Notes under the pieces: generated by a model | What the model was told of the DNA's origin: nothing | What the model saw: only the letters and a program-made list of their open reading frames with translations | The model's database searches: none | Source: an uncultured Prevotellaceae bacterium | GTDB lineage: Bacteria; Bacteroidota; Bacteroidia; Bacteroidales; Bacteroidaceae | Direction: 5' to 3' | Assembly (NCBI GenBank): GCA_937877625.1 | Contig: CALFJG010000016.1 | Span: 1 to 38,228, forward strand | DNA length: 38,228 bases | Translations under genes and position numbers: made by a program | Part shown: piece after piece, positions 1-8,164 of the stretch | Layout: every line of letters starts with the position of its first letter | Position numbering within the stretch: position 1 is the first letter of the stretch

Positions 1-54
1 TAGAGCGTCTGCCTTACAAGCAGAGGGTCGGGGGTTCGAATCCCTCAGCGCCCA
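1..54 (+). tRNA. tRNA-Val (anticodon TAC), 5' end cut off
   Basis: The anticodon stem-loop TCTGC-CTTACAA-GCAGA has anticodon TAC, which reads the Val codon GTA. The T-arm GGGGG-TTCGAAT-CCCTC and the 3' acceptor strand AGCGCCC with discriminator A (position 54) follow. The 5' acceptor strand and part of the D-arm lie outside the window. CCA is not encoded (the next bases are CAGG), as is common in Bacteroidota. Confidence 0.93.
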
Positions 55-81
55 CAGGTTAATTATAGGTTAATGTTATTT

Positions 82-114
82 CCTCGGACGGTTTTCAGTG
101 TTCGAGGTTTTTTT
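82..114 (+). terminator. Intrinsic terminator after tRNA-Val
   Basis: An 8-bp stem (CCTCGGAC at 82-89 with GTTCGAGG at 100-107, one G-T pair) has a 10-nt loop and is followed directly by seven T. It probably ends the tRNA transcript. Confidence 0.8.
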
Positions 115-179
115 GTTTATAGAACACCACTTCAAGAGATTTAACAAAGTAGTAGCAGCGCAAGTTTCGCGGCTTTACG

Positions 180-187
180 TATCTTTG
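180..187 (+). promoter_or_regulatory. Bacteroidota -7 element upstream of cvpA-sufB
   Basis: TATCTTTG matches the Bacteroidota -7 consensus TAnnTTTG and lies about 40 bp before the cvpA start. No clear TTTG -33 box is visible at the usual spacing, so only the -7 box supports it. Confidence 0.6.
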
Positions 188-224
188 CAGGCGAAAAACG
201 AAATACTTTTGTACGAACGAAACG

Positions 225-773
225 ATGTACATTGATATCTTTATTGCCGCCGTGATGCTCTGGGCGTTATATAACGGTTGGCGTCAAGGGCTTCTGCGGG
301 AGTTGGTCTCGGCACTGGGTTGGTTGTTGGGTTTTTTGGTGGCTGCGACGTGCTATTCCTTTCTCGGTGAATATCTTACGATTGACGGAACAGAAGCCAA
401 CCAGTTTACCAGCATCGCCGCTTTTCTTTTGCTTTGGATTGCCGTGCCTATCTTCTTAGGGTTCGTGGCAACACTGATTACAAAAGCCGTAAAAGGCCGG
501 GCTATTGGTGTTCCCAATGCCGTTTTTGGTGCGTTGGTTAGCGCGTTAAAGTTTTTGGTGTTGCTCAGTTGTGCTTTCAACGTAATGACGGCCTTGCGTA
601 TCCTTTCGTCTGAAAAAACAGAAAACTCTTTTTTCTTCAACCCTGTGCGTGAGGCACTCACCATATTCTTTAATACTGATGACCAGACCGAGTCGCCGAA
701 TGCACAACCCGTCACAAACGATACGCTGTGGGTGGATATGACAAAACCCGACACGGGCTCTACAAAACAATAA
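225..773 (+). CDS. CvpA family inner-membrane protein
   Basis: This 182-residue protein has the CvpA look: a short N-terminus (MYIDIFIAAV) leading into the first membrane helix, a basic GWRQGLLREL segment, then three further hydrophobic helices (about residues 30-50, 62-85 and 102-122) and a polar C-terminal tail. CvpA proteins were named for a role in colicin V production and are now linked to envelope stress and bile tolerance; the molecular activity is not settled. The gene begins about 40 bp after a TATCTTTG promoter box. Its stop lies 3 bp before the sufB start, so the two genes are almost certainly co-transcribed. A CvpA gene before suf genes is a familiar arrangement in Bacteroidales. 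Confidence 0.85.
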   Translation: MYIDIFIAAVMLWALYNGWRQGLLRELVSALGWLLGFLVAATCYSFLGEYLTIDGTEANQFTSIAAFLLLWIAVPIFLGFVATLITKAVKGRAIGVPNAVFGALVSALKFLVLLSCAFNVMTALRILSSEKTENSFFFNPVREALTIFFNTDDQTESPNAQPVTNDTLWVDMTKPDTGSTKQ

Positions 774-776
774 GAT

Positions 777-2216
777 ATGGCCACTAACGAAGAAATCCTC
801 AACGGCCTTGAAAACAAGGAGTACAAATACGGCTTCACCACCGACGTGGAAACCGAAGTCTTCGACGTGGGGCTCAACGAAGACGTGATACGTCGTATCT
901 CGGCCAAGAAACAAGAGCCGGCGTGGTTGTTGGAGTTTCGCTTGAAAGCCTTTCGCTACTGGCAAACGTTGGAGCAACCCGGCTGGGCACACGTTACCCT
1001 GCCGCCCATCGACTACCAAGCCATTTCCTACTATGCCGATCCCACGAAGAAGAAAGAAGGGAAGAAAGAACTTGACCCCGAACTCGTTAAGACATTCGAT
1101 AAACTCGGTATCCCTTTGGAAGAACGTATGGCACTCGGTGGTGTGGCTGTAGATGCCGTGATGGACAGCGTGAGCGTGAAAACCACATTTAAGGAGACGT
1201 TGCAAGAGAAAGGCATTATTTTTTGTTCCATAAGCGAAGCCGTGCGAGAGAACCCCGACCTCGTGCGCAAATACCTCGGCACGGTGATACCCTATCGCGA
1301 CAACTATTTTGCAGCGTTGAATAGTGCTGTGTTTAGCGATGGCTCTTTCTGCTACATACCTCGTGGCGTACGTTGCCCGATGGAGCTCAGCACGTATTTC
1401 CGTATCAACGCGCGTGGCACGGGGCAGTTTGAACGCACACTTATCGTGGCCGAGGAGGGAGCCTATGTCTCCTACCTTGAGGGCTGCACCGCTCCGATGC
1501 GCGATGAGAACCAACTCCACGCCGCAATAGTGGAAATCGTAGTAGAGCGCGAAGCCGAGGTGAAGTATAGCACTGTGCAGAATTGGTATCCTGGCGACAG
1601 CGAGGGGCGCGGCGGTGTACTCAACCTCGTCACCAAGCGAGGCCATCTGCGCGGCGAGCGGGCTAAGCTGTCGTGGACTCAAGTTGAAACCGGGAGTGCA
1701 GTAACGTGGAAGTATCCCTCGTGCGTCCTTTCAGGCGAAGACTCGCAGGCCGAGTTCTATAGCGTGGCAGTGACGAACAATCACCAAGAGGCCGACACGG
1801 GTACGAAGATGATACACTTAGGCAAAGGCACACGTAGTACCATCGTCAGCAAAGGCATTTCGGCAGGCCGCAGCCAGAATAGTTATCGTGGATTGGTGAA
1901 AGTAGGCAAGCGTGCGACGGGTGCGCGCAACTATTCCTCATGCGACAGCCTGCTGCTTGGCGATACCTGCGGAGCGCATACCTTTCCTTATGTAGATGTG
2001 CAAAACAACGACGCTATCGTAGAACACGAGGCCAGCACAAGCAAAATCAGCGAAGACCAACTCTTCTACCTCCGTCAGCGAGGCATACCCACCGAAGAGG
2101 CGGTGGCACTAATCGTAGGAGGTTACGCGCGTGACGTAATAAACAAACTGCCAATGGAGTTTGCTGTGGAGGCACAAAAACTCCTTGCCGTATCCCTTGA
2201 GGGAAGTGTGGGATAA
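777..2216 (+). CDS. sufB: Fe-S cluster assembly scaffold protein SufB
   Basis: The 479-residue protein is the normal size for SufB, the scaffold subunit of the SUF iron-sulfur assembly complex (SufBCD), which acts in the cytosol. Recognisable segments are IPRGVRCPMELSTYFRIN, GAYVSYLEGCTAPM, VQNWYPGDSEGRGGVLNLVT, and the C-terminal NYSSCDSLLLGDTCGAHTFP, which carries the conserved cysteine region, followed by VEHEASTSKI with the conserved Glu/His. The protein appears full length and intact. It starts 3 bp after cvpA. What is odd is the context: sufC, sufD and sufS normally follow sufB in Bacteroidales, but here a repeat-bearing gap and a ROK kinase come next. The partners must be elsewhere or absent. 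The identity is very sure; the genomic isolation is observed only within this window. Confidence 0.96.
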   Translation: MATNEEILNGLENKEYKYGFTTDVETEVFDVGLNEDVIRRISAKKQEPAWLLEFRLKAFRYWQTLEQPGWAHVTLPPIDYQAISYYADPTKKKEGKKELDPELVKTFDKLGIPLEERMALGGVAVDAVMDSVSVKTTFKETLQEKGIIFCSISEAVRENPDLVRKYLGTVIPYRDNYFAALNSAVFSDGSFCYIPRGVRCPMELSTYFRINARGTGQFERTLIVAEEGAYVSYLEGCTAPMRDENQLHAAIVEIVVEREAEVKYSTVQNWYPGDSEGRGGVLNLVTKRGHLRGERAKLSWTQVETGSAVTWKYPSCVLSGEDSQAEFYSVAVTNNHQEADTGTKMIHLGKGTRSTIVSKGISAGRSQNSYRGLVKVGKRATGARNYSSCDSLLLGDTCGAHTFPYVDVQNNDAIVEHEASTSKISEDQLFYLRQRGIPTEEAVALIVGGYARDVINKLPMEFAVEAQKLLAVSLEGSVG

Positions 2217-2243
2217 AACTTGTGGCCTATTAAATAAAGTTTC

Positions 2244-2300
2244 GGAAGTAGTGAAAACCTAAAGTATAGCAAGCAAGGTGCAGCCCTGCCTTTACAAGGC
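2244..2300 (+). repeat. Dispersed intergenic repeat A, copy 1
   Basis: The segment GTAGTGAAAACCTAAAGTAT followed by AGCAAGCAAGGTGCAGCC matches three other intergenic copies in the window (near 6129, 13836 and 19797), with an 11-nt internal deletion relative to them. It lies in the 165-bp gap between sufB and the ROK gene. I saw no clear promoter for the ROK gene in this gap. Confidence 0.6.
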
Positions 2301-2381
2301 TTTAACACTACAGCGAAACTTGAGTAAAAAATCGTAACAACACACCTGAAACACATACTAATCTCTTTAATATCAGAACCT

Positions 2382-3356
2382 ATGGAAAACACTTTACTTG
2401 AAAAGCCCTACGTCATCGGACTTGACATGGGAGGTACAAACAGTGTCTTTGGTATTGTTGACCAACGCGGAAACATTGTCTCGCAAACGGCTATAAGCAC
2501 CAAGGCTTATCCTGATGTAAACGACTATGTAGCCGCCTCGGTGGAAGCCCTGACACCGCTTATCGATGAGGCTGGTGGCATAGACAAAATCAGAGGTATG
2601 GGCATCGGTGCCCCGAATGGCAATTACTACAACGGAACGATAGAGTACGCCAGTAACCTCGTTTGGGAGGGCGTAGTACCCATTGGCAAACTGTTTGCCG
2701 ATGCCCTCGGCGTACCCGTGCGTGTTACTAATGATGCCAACGCTGCTGCACTCGGTGAGATGACTTACGGCGTGGCACGTGGTATGAAGAATTTTATTAT
2801 GATAACGCTTGGCACCGGTGTGGGAAGCGGCATTGTGGTTGACGGAAAAGTGGTTTATGGCTGCGATGGTTTCGCCGGCGAGCTCGGCCACGCTATCTTC
2901 GACCGCTCGCCCGAGGCACGCCAGTGTGGATGTGGGCGCAAGGGATGCTTGGAGACTTACACCAGTGCCACCGGTGTGGCACGCACGGCACGCTTGATGC
3001 TCGAAAAGAGCGACACACCCAGCCCCCTGCGCGACCTCGACCCGGAGAAGATTACCAGCTACGATGTGTTCCTCGCTGCCGAACAAGGCGACCAACTGGC
3101 AAAGGACATCTTTGAATATACAGGTACTATCCTCGGCAAGGCGTGTGCCAGTTATGCTTTGTTCTCTTCACCCGAAGCCTTTGTGTTCTTCGGCGGACTG
3201 ACGAAGGCCGGACATTATATAATGGAGCCTATTCAGCGCGCCTACGACGAGGAGATACTCAATATATATAAAGGCAAGGCCAAACTCCTCGTAAGCAGCC
3301 TAAAAGGTAGCGAGGCCGCAGTACTCGGAGCCAGTGCTTTAGGCTGGGAGGAGTAG
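2382..3356 (+). CDS. ROK family sugar kinase, probable glucokinase
   Basis: This 324-residue protein has the ROK kinase layout: an N-terminal phosphate-binding motif GLDMGGTNSVFGIVD (residues about 14-28), the middle ITLGTGVGSGIVVDGKVVYG loop with FAGELGHA, and the zinc-binding ROK signature CGCGRKGCLET (about residues 185-195). ROK kinases phosphorylate glucose or other hexoses with ATP in the cytosol; in Bacteroidota, proteins of this size are usually glucokinases feeding glycolysis. Substrate identity (glucose versus N-acetyl-hexosamine) cannot be read from sequence alone. The gene stands alone, with a repeat upstream and an inverted repeat immediately downstream. The start ATG at 2382 gives a standard N-terminus. 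Confidence 0.9.
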   Translation: MENTLLEKPYVIGLDMGGTNSVFGIVDQRGNIVSQTAISTKAYPDVNDYVAASVEALTPLIDEAGGIDKIRGMGIGAPNGNYYNGTIEYASNLVWEGVVPIGKLFADALGVPVRVTNDANAAALGEMTYGVARGMKNFIMITLGTGVGSGIVVDGKVVYGCDGFAGELGHAIFDRSPEARQCGCGRKGCLETYTSATGVARTARLMLEKSDTPSPLRDLDPEKITSYDVFLAAEQGDQLAKDIFEYTGTILGKACASYALFSSPEAFVFFGGLTKAGHYIMEPIQRAYDEEILNIYKGKAKLLVSSLKGSEAAVLGASALGWEE

Positions 3357-3380
3357 TGCCGCCACGAAAGGTTTTATATG

Positions 3381-3423
3381 CTTTATGGGCAATCGGGGGT
3401 GCGCGCCTCGTTTGCCCATAAAG
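3381..3423. terminator. 12-bp inverted repeat between ROK gene and ABC operon
   Basis: CTTTATGGGCAA (3381-3392) and TTGCCCATAAAG (3412-3423) are perfect reverse complements around a 19-nt GC-rich loop, 24 bp after the ROK stop. There is no T-run after it, so it is either a weak terminator or a processing/stability hairpin. It also argues against an ABC gene start inside it (the in-frame ATG at 3385). Confidence 0.5.
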
Positions 3424-3459
3424 CACGAATCAATCCTGCAAATAGATGAATTGTTTCTA

Positions 3460-4383
3460 ATGTTTCTTACAGCACAACATATCTACAAGCGATTTTCAGG
3501 GAAGCAAGAACCCGCCCTGAACGACGTGAGTATCAGCGTACCCGAAGGACGCATCTTCGGTCTGCTCGGCCCCAACGGAGCCGGCAAAACCACGCTGCTG
3601 CGTATCATCAATCATATCACAATGCCCGACAGCGGAGAGGTGACCCTCGCCGGCCACCCTCTTACAGCCGACGACGTGGCGCAGATAGGTTATCTGCCCG
3701 AGGAGCGCGGCTTGTATAAAAAGATGAAAGTGGGCGAACAAGCGATGTACTTAGCACAACTCAAAGGCTTGTCGAGGAAAGAAGCACGTAACGCCCTAAA
3801 CGAGTGGTTCGAGTGCTTAGGCATCACTGCTTGGTGGGATAAACGCCTTGAAGAATTGTCTAAGGGAATGCAGCAAAAAGTGCAATTTGTTGTTACGGTA
3901 CTCCACCGCCCACGTTTGCTTATTTTCGACGAACCTTTTAGCGGCTTTGACCCCGTCTATGCCGACTTGCTAAAAAACGAGATATTGCATCTACGCAATC
4001 AGGGCCATACCATTCTTTTCTCTACCCATAATATGGCTTCTGTAGAGGAGGTGTGCGATGAGATAGCGTTGTTGAACCACGGACGTGTGGTACTCCACGG
4101 CGAGATGGAAGAACTAAAACGGCGTTATAGCACGGGAGAATACGAGGTGGTGTTCAGAAAACTGGAGGCTGAAACACTTTCTTTGCCTAATGCTGACATT
4201 CTTTCAGAAATAAACACCCACAACACTACTCGCTTCCTATTGCGAAAGAGCAAGGAAATGTCGGTGAGCGATTTAGTTTGTCTCCTCGCCAAGCAAGGCG
4301 AGTTGTGCAGCTTTAGCGAAAAACTTCCTACGATGCACGAGATCTTTTTACAGGCCGTTAGTGATGCAAACTCCCTAACTTGA
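3460..4383 (+). CDS. ABC transporter ATP-binding protein (NatA-like)
   Basis: The ATPase subunit has Walker A GPNGAGKTTLL, the signature LSKGMQQKVQF, Walker B LLIFDEPFSGFDP and the switch histidine in ILFSTHNMASVEEV, all in the normal order. A C-terminal extension of about 80 residues (after HGEMEELKRRYSTGEY) is typical of NatA/DUF4162-type subunits that pair with ABC-2 permeases. The start at 3460 (MFLTAQHIYKRF) is preferred because the reading frame upstream of it runs through a 12-bp inverted repeat and gives an atypical N-terminus. The permease gene follows after 106 bp. The substrate is unknown; Na+ efflux is the textbook role of NatAB, but drug or lipid export is equally possible. Confidence 0.9.
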   Translation: MFLTAQHIYKRFSGKQEPALNDVSISVPEGRIFGLLGPNGAGKTTLLRIINHITMPDSGEVTLAGHPLTADDVAQIGYLPEERGLYKKMKVGEQAMYLAQLKGLSRKEARNALNEWFECLGITAWWDKRLEELSKGMQQKVQFVVTVLHRPRLLIFDEPFSGFDPVYADLLKNEILHLRNQGHTILFSTHNMASVEEVCDEIALLNHGRVVLHGEMEELKRRYSTGEYEVVFRKLEAETLSLPNADILSEINTHNTTRFLLRKSKEMSVSDLVCLLAKQGELCSFSEKLPTMHEIFLQAVSDANSLT

Positions 4384-4489
4384 CCAAAGTAAAGACCAGA
4401 TAGCGAGCCTCCTTTTTTGGCGAAAAGCATTCTGCTACCTGCAATTCTCAAGTTCTTCTCATTGACATTTCTTAATAAAGTCTATACAC

Positions 4490-5803
4490 ATGTCCAAAAT
4501 CCTTATTATCATACGCCGTGAGTTCCTTTTTCGTGTAAAAAAGAAGTCGTTTATTCTTCTCACGCTGTTTATGCCCTTTCTCTTTGCTGCGTTGATATTT
4601 GTTCCTTTAAGCCTTTCGAGCATTAAGGACAATTCGCAGCAGCAAGTGGGTGTGGTGGACAAGACAGGTCTCTACACCGACATTTTCCAGAGTAACGAAC
4701 GCTTTGCCTTTGTGTTGCTCGCCGACACGACAGCCGACTTACGTGCCGACGACAATCCGCTCAAAGCCGTGGTGTATATCTCCGATACGCTCAGCACACA
4801 TCCCGATGCGCTGCGCATTTACTCCAGCGAGGAGGTGAGCAGCGAATTGCTGATGTGGGTGCAAAACACCATCAACGAGAAGGTACGCAGCGACAAACTC
4901 CTATCCTATCATGTGGACGGGCTTCCCGAAATCATTGCCGACGTATCCAACCAAGTGGATGTAACTACCGTGAAATGGAGCGAAGACGGCACGGAGCACC
5001 AAAGTTCCACGTTCGTAGCAGTGGCAGCGGGTATGCTCCTCACGCTTCTCATCTATCTTTTTGTAATGACCTATGGTGCTATGGTGATGCAGAGTGTGTT
5101 GGAGGAGAAGACGGGGCGTGTCGTAGAGTTGATGGTAAGCAGTGTCCACCCCTTCCAATTGATGATGGGCAAAATGGTCGGCATAGCTTTAGTGGGCTTC
5201 TTGCAGATGGTGATATGGGCTGTATTGCTTAGTGTGATGATTTATGTAGGAAATATCCTTTGGGGAGTAGCCCCCACGATGGGTGTACATACGCCTCCTG
5301 GTGTCGATGCCTCAGCCATTGCCGCTGCTACGCCTGCGGCGAATAGCGAAGTTGCCGAAATTATGGCGGCGTTGATGGGATTGCCGTATTGTGAGTTAGG
5401 AATTATGTTCGTACTCTATTTTGTGGGTGGCTACTTGCTTTACGCTTCTTTTTTTGCTGCCGCAGGAGCAAGCGTGTCGGCGCAGGAAGATACGGCACAG
5501 TTTACTATGCCGCTTATCCTGCTTATGCTCTTTGCACTCTATGCCGCGATGTATAGTATAGAGAACACCAACGGCCCGTTGGCGTTCTGGGCTTCGCTCT
5601 TCCCGCTTACCTCGCCTATAGTAATGATGGTGCGCATACCTTTTGGCGTGCCGTTGTGGCAAGAGGCTCTTTCGCTCGTGCTGCTCTACGGCACTGCCGT
5701 ACTCACCGTATGGATTGGTGCGAAGATTTACCGTATAGGCATACTGATGTACGGCAAGAAACCCTCCCTGCGCGAGTTGGCGCGATGGATAAAGGAAAAA
5801 TAA
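4490..5803 (+). CDS. ABC-2 family transporter permease (NatB-like)
   Basis: The 437-residue membrane protein starts with a cytosolic segment and a first helix (FILLTLFMPFLFAALIFVPL, about residues 22-41), then a large extracytoplasmic region (about residues 45-175), then at least five more hydrophobic helices between about 180 and 425. This is the topology of ABC-2/NatB permeases. The motif EEKTGRVVELMVSSVHPFQLMMGK in the second half is characteristic of the family. It follows the ATPase gene in the same direction and is its obvious partner; together they form an exporter. The substrate cannot be inferred. After it comes a gene-free kilobase rich in repeats. Confidence 0.88.
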   Translation: MSKILIIIRREFLFRVKKKSFILLTLFMPFLFAALIFVPLSLSSIKDNSQQQVGVVDKTGLYTDIFQSNERFAFVLLADTTADLRADDNPLKAVVYISDTLSTHPDALRIYSSEEVSSELLMWVQNTINEKVRSDKLLSYHVDGLPEIIADVSNQVDVTTVKWSEDGTEHQSSTFVAVAAGMLLTLLIYLFVMTYGAMVMQSVLEEKTGRVVELMVSSVHPFQLMMGKMVGIALVGFLQMVIWAVLLSVMIYVGNILWGVAPTMGVHTPPGVDASAIAAATPAANSEVAEIMAALMGLPYCELGIMFVLYFVGGYLLYASFFAAAGASVSAQEDTAQFTMPLILLMLFALYAAMYSIENTNGPLAFWASLFPLTSPIVMMVRIPFGVPLWQEALSLVLLYGTAVLTVWIGAKIYRIGILMYGKKPSLRELARWIKEK

Positions 5804-5898
5804 CTCGTGCTTCGAAAGCGAAGAAAACTTCTCATTGTCCCTCAATCGCGCCCTGAAAGGGTAACAGCGTAGCATTGCTCACTGCCCTTACAGGGCAA

Positions 5899-5938
5899 GC
5901 AGGCGAGCCGTGTGCGCACCGGCATACGGCTCGCCTGC
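5899..5938. repeat. REP-like GC-rich hairpin
   Basis: GCAGGCGAGCCG (5899-5910) and CGGCTCGCCTGC (5927-5938) are perfect 12-bp inverted repeats. The hairpin and its loop (GTGCGC, then CCG, CA) recur at 13926-13957. Around it (5804-6411) I see no gene; the stretch holds this hairpin, repeat A copy 2, and a lone 21-bp-array-like unit near 6039-6064. Confidence 0.65.
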
Positions 5939-6128
5939 ATTCTCTTCCACGCTATCCGCGTACGCTCCCAGAAGGCTGCGCCTTGGTTGCTATTATACAG
6001 GCGACGAGGCCTGCGTCACAAATGCCGGCACCCTATAGTCCGACCATATTTAAACTTAGTCGGAACTGTTTCTTCTTTCCCGCTTTTGCCCTCCTCAATG
6101 CAAGGATACGGTTTTGATGCAAGTGTCG

Positions 6129-6187
6129 GGAGTAATGAAAACATACCCGTGTTGCAGGTAGAGCAAGCACGGCGTAGCCTTCAGGGA
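6129..6187 (+). repeat. Dispersed intergenic repeat A, copy 2
   Basis: GGAGTAATGAAAACATACCC is followed by GTGTTGCAGGTAGAGCAAGC and ACGGCGTAGCC. It aligns base by base with the copy at 13836 and more loosely with those at 2244 and 19797, always in the plus orientation and downstream of a plus-strand gene. Confidence 0.65.
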
Positions 6188-6411
6188 GACTTTGCGGACG
6201 GAGACTTGATGCCTCTGCACGTTTTGGCGAACACCAATATAAAGCAAATAAGCCACAGCCTCGCTCTGAGGAGGCTGCGAGCAAGACGGCCAAAGTGACA
6301 CGTAGCGTCAGTATAGTTCAGATGTCGTTGTATTCGTTAAAGAAAGGCATCTTTCAACACGCAAAGCATCACTTTTTCGGTACGATGATTAAATTGGATT
6401 GAAATATATTG

Positions 6412-6419
6412 TATCTTTG
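6412..6419 (+). promoter_or_regulatory. -7 promoter element before candidate structured RNA
   Basis: TATCTTTG followed by CACC is a strong Bacteroidota -7 box; transcription would begin around 6425. No good TTTG -33 box is visible. The next confident gene starts more than 400 bp away, so the promoter most simply serves an untranslated RNA or a long leader. Confidence 0.6.
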
Positions 6420-6420
6420 C

Positions 6421-6781
6421 ACCGAGAATAGCAGTGTTTTGCGCTTTTAGGTGTAATACCCGCTATTCATTTTGCACGGCCAACGAAAGCCTGTGCAGAG
6501 ACATATTTATGAAGACGTTATCACAACGTTTGTCTTCTTTCTACCAAAATCTCGCAAATTTTGACATCTTACCCAAGAGGACGGCGCAACGTAACGTCTA
6601 CGCTTTGTTACTATGTAATACACATGTAGGACAAATGTCGTTTCCTCAGTTAATGTGAAAAGACAGTTATACTCAGTATTATATATGCAGGCGTGGGCTA
6701 CGCGTTGCTTATCCTTAGGGTAAAGGCAATGCGAGAGCCTGATAGTTGAGGATAGGCAAAGGTTAAGGCTCTCGCCTTTTT
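6421..6781 (+). ncRNA. Candidate structured non-coding RNA (~360 nt)
   Basis: Between a -7 box (6412-6419) and a strong terminator (6731-6780) lie several stems. They are GAATAGC/GCTATTC (6426-6432 with 6462-6468), TGCACGGC/GCC-T-GTGCA (6473-6480 with 6489-6497), GAAGAC/GTCTTC (6511-6516 with 6532-6537) and GCGTTGC/GCAATGC just before the terminator stem. The only reading frame, 74 codons from 6434, runs through these stems and has no resemblance I recognise. I checked for RNase P (GAGGAAAGTCC core), tmRNA (tRNA-like ends) and SRP RNA hallmarks and found none. A Bacteroidota 6S-type RNA, an unknown sRNA or a long waaA leader remain possible. Confidence 0.45.
6731..6780 (+). terminator. Intrinsic terminator of candidate RNA
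   Basis: GCGAGAGCC (6731-6739) and GGCTCTCGC (6767-6775) are perfect 9-bp inverted repeats, followed by CTTTTTG. This is a clear Rho-independent terminator about 50 bp before the waaA start. Confidence 0.8.
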
Positions 6782-6833
6782 GTGTATATGCGTTTTCGGC
6801 TGAAAACTTGTCTTCTCCAATCCTCTTAGACGC

Positions 6834-8159
6834 TTGAACAATTCTTCCTCATATCTTTCCGTTCCTTCCCCTTACCGTCGGTCTCCCCTTTGGCTTTCAG
6901 TATATGCCATTGTTATGGCCACGCTCAACAGTTTTGCCTTGTTGCTTGGCTTATTGCTAAAGAGGCTTTCTGGCAAAACGCCCCCGACGAGTAAACGCCG
7001 TCAATTCTTGCTTGGTCATATCGATCTGTTCGACCGGCTGATAGAGGCTATGAGCGATGTGAAACAACCCGTTGTTTGGTTTCACGCCGCCTCGCTGGGC
7101 GAGTATGCCGTTGTTCGTCCGTTGATGCGAAAGATGCGCGAGGAAGGTCGTTTCGTAGTACTAACGTTTTTCTCTTCTTCGGGCTACGATGCCATTGCCG
7201 ATCTCTTACCCGACCGCCGTGATGCCGACTATGTTTGTTATCTGCCGCTCGACACAAGAGGCCACGCGCGTAAGTTTATTCGCATCGTCCGTCCTGATTG
7301 TGCTGTCTTTGCCGTGTCGGAGTATTGGCCTTGTTTCTTTTTTGAACTCTTCAAAGCCAACGTGCCGGTGTATATTTTGTCGGTGCGGATAGGTCGTAGG
7401 TCGTATCTGTTGAAGTGGTGGGCGAAACCGTTTGTTCGTCTTTTACGCCAAGTTACGGCCATCTTTGTGCACGATGAGGCCTCGCTTCGTATGCTACATA
7501 ATTTAGGGATTGAACAGTGTGTGCTGACCGGCGATCCGCTGTTCGACAACGCGCTGCGAATGGCTGCAAGTCCTTATGAGGATGAACGCGTGCATCGTTT
7601 TACAGAAAAGAGCCATCGCGTGCTTGTGGTAGGAAGCCTGCACGATGCCAAAGATCTTTCGCTCGTTGCTGCCGCAGCCAATGCCGATAAGATGTTGCGC
7701 GTGATTTGTGTGCCTCACGAAATAAGCCAAGAACGCTTGCTTGGTATAAAGGCGGCGTTTGAGGGTAAGACGGTGCTCTATTCCGAGTGTGACGCTCATA
7801 CCGACTTCAGTGCTGTGCAAGTCTTGGTGATAGATTTCATTGGTGCGTTGGCACGTCTGTATCGCTATGGCAATCTGGCGTACGTGGGTGGTGGCTTCAC
7901 ACCTTACCTCCACAGCGTGATAGAACCACTCGTCTATGGCCTACCCGTGGCTTTCGGCCCGCGCACCGAACGTAAGTGGGTGGCACAAAGAATGGCGCGC
8001 GAAGAACTCGGCAGTGTCGTGCAAAATGCCTCCCAACTACAAACTTTCCTACAAGCTTACAATAGCGTGGAAAAACTTGAGGCCTACAAAGCGAAAGCAT
8101 TGCAATTTGTACACCTACATCGAGGAGCCACCCAACAAATTGCGCAATATATATTATAA
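6834..8159 (+). CDS. waaA: 3-deoxy-D-manno-octulosonic acid (KDO) transferase
   Basis: The GT30-family enzyme transfers KDO from CMP-KDO to lipid IVA at the cytosolic face of the inner membrane. The family hallmark WFHAASLGEYAVVRPLM lies at about residues 82-98, after an N-terminal hydrophobic anchor (about residues 20-44). Downstream are TFFSSSGYDAI, a VFAVSEYWPCFFFEL segment and the nucleotide-sugar region YVGGGFTPYLHSVIEPLVYGLPVAFGP. At 441 residues it is of normal length. The start is a TTG at 6834, chosen because homologues begin just before the hydrophobic anchor and the next ATG (6915) would fall inside it. This start is uncertain. The stop is 5 bp before the acyltransferase gene, so the two are an operon. 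Confidence 0.92.
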   Translation: MNNSSSYLSVPSPYRRSPLWLSVYAIVMATLNSFALLLGLLLKRLSGKTPPTSKRRQFLLGHIDLFDRLIEAMSDVKQPVVWFHAASLGEYAVVRPLMRKMREEGRFVVLTFFSSSGYDAIADLLPDRRDADYVCYLPLDTRGHARKFIRIVRPDCAVFAVSEYWPCFFFELFKANVPVYILSVRIGRRSYLLKWWAKPFVRLLRQVTAIFVHDEASLRMLHNLGIEQCVLTGDPLFDNALRMAASPYEDERVHRFTEKSHRVLVVGSLHDAKDLSLVAAAANADKMLRVICVPHEISQERLLGIKAAFEGKTVLYSECDAHTDFSAVQVLVIDFIGALARLYRYGNLAYVGGGFTPYLHSVIEPLVYGLPVAFGPRTERKWVAQRMAREELGSVVQNASQLQTFLQAYNSVEKLEAYKAKALQFVHLHRGATQQIAQYIL

Positions 8160-8164
8160 GGAGT

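Noticed and set aside
2244..2300. Repeat A as a remnant of sufC
   Set aside because: The same sequence recurs in three unrelated gaps, and no Walker motif or other SufC coding trace is present.
3385..3459. Extended start of the ABC ATPase gene
   Set aside because: The extra 25 codons begin inside a 12-bp inverted repeat and do not look like the family N-terminus; ATG 3460 fits.
6434..6658. A 74-codon plus-strand reading frame in the structured region
   Set aside because: No ribosome site or recognisable protein, and it runs through stems of the candidate RNA; a shorter internal start (6509) is no better.
6421..6781. RNase P RNA, tmRNA or SRP RNA
   Set aside because: The conserved GAGGAAAGTCC core, tRNA-like ends with a tag frame, and the SRP tetraloop region were looked for and are absent.
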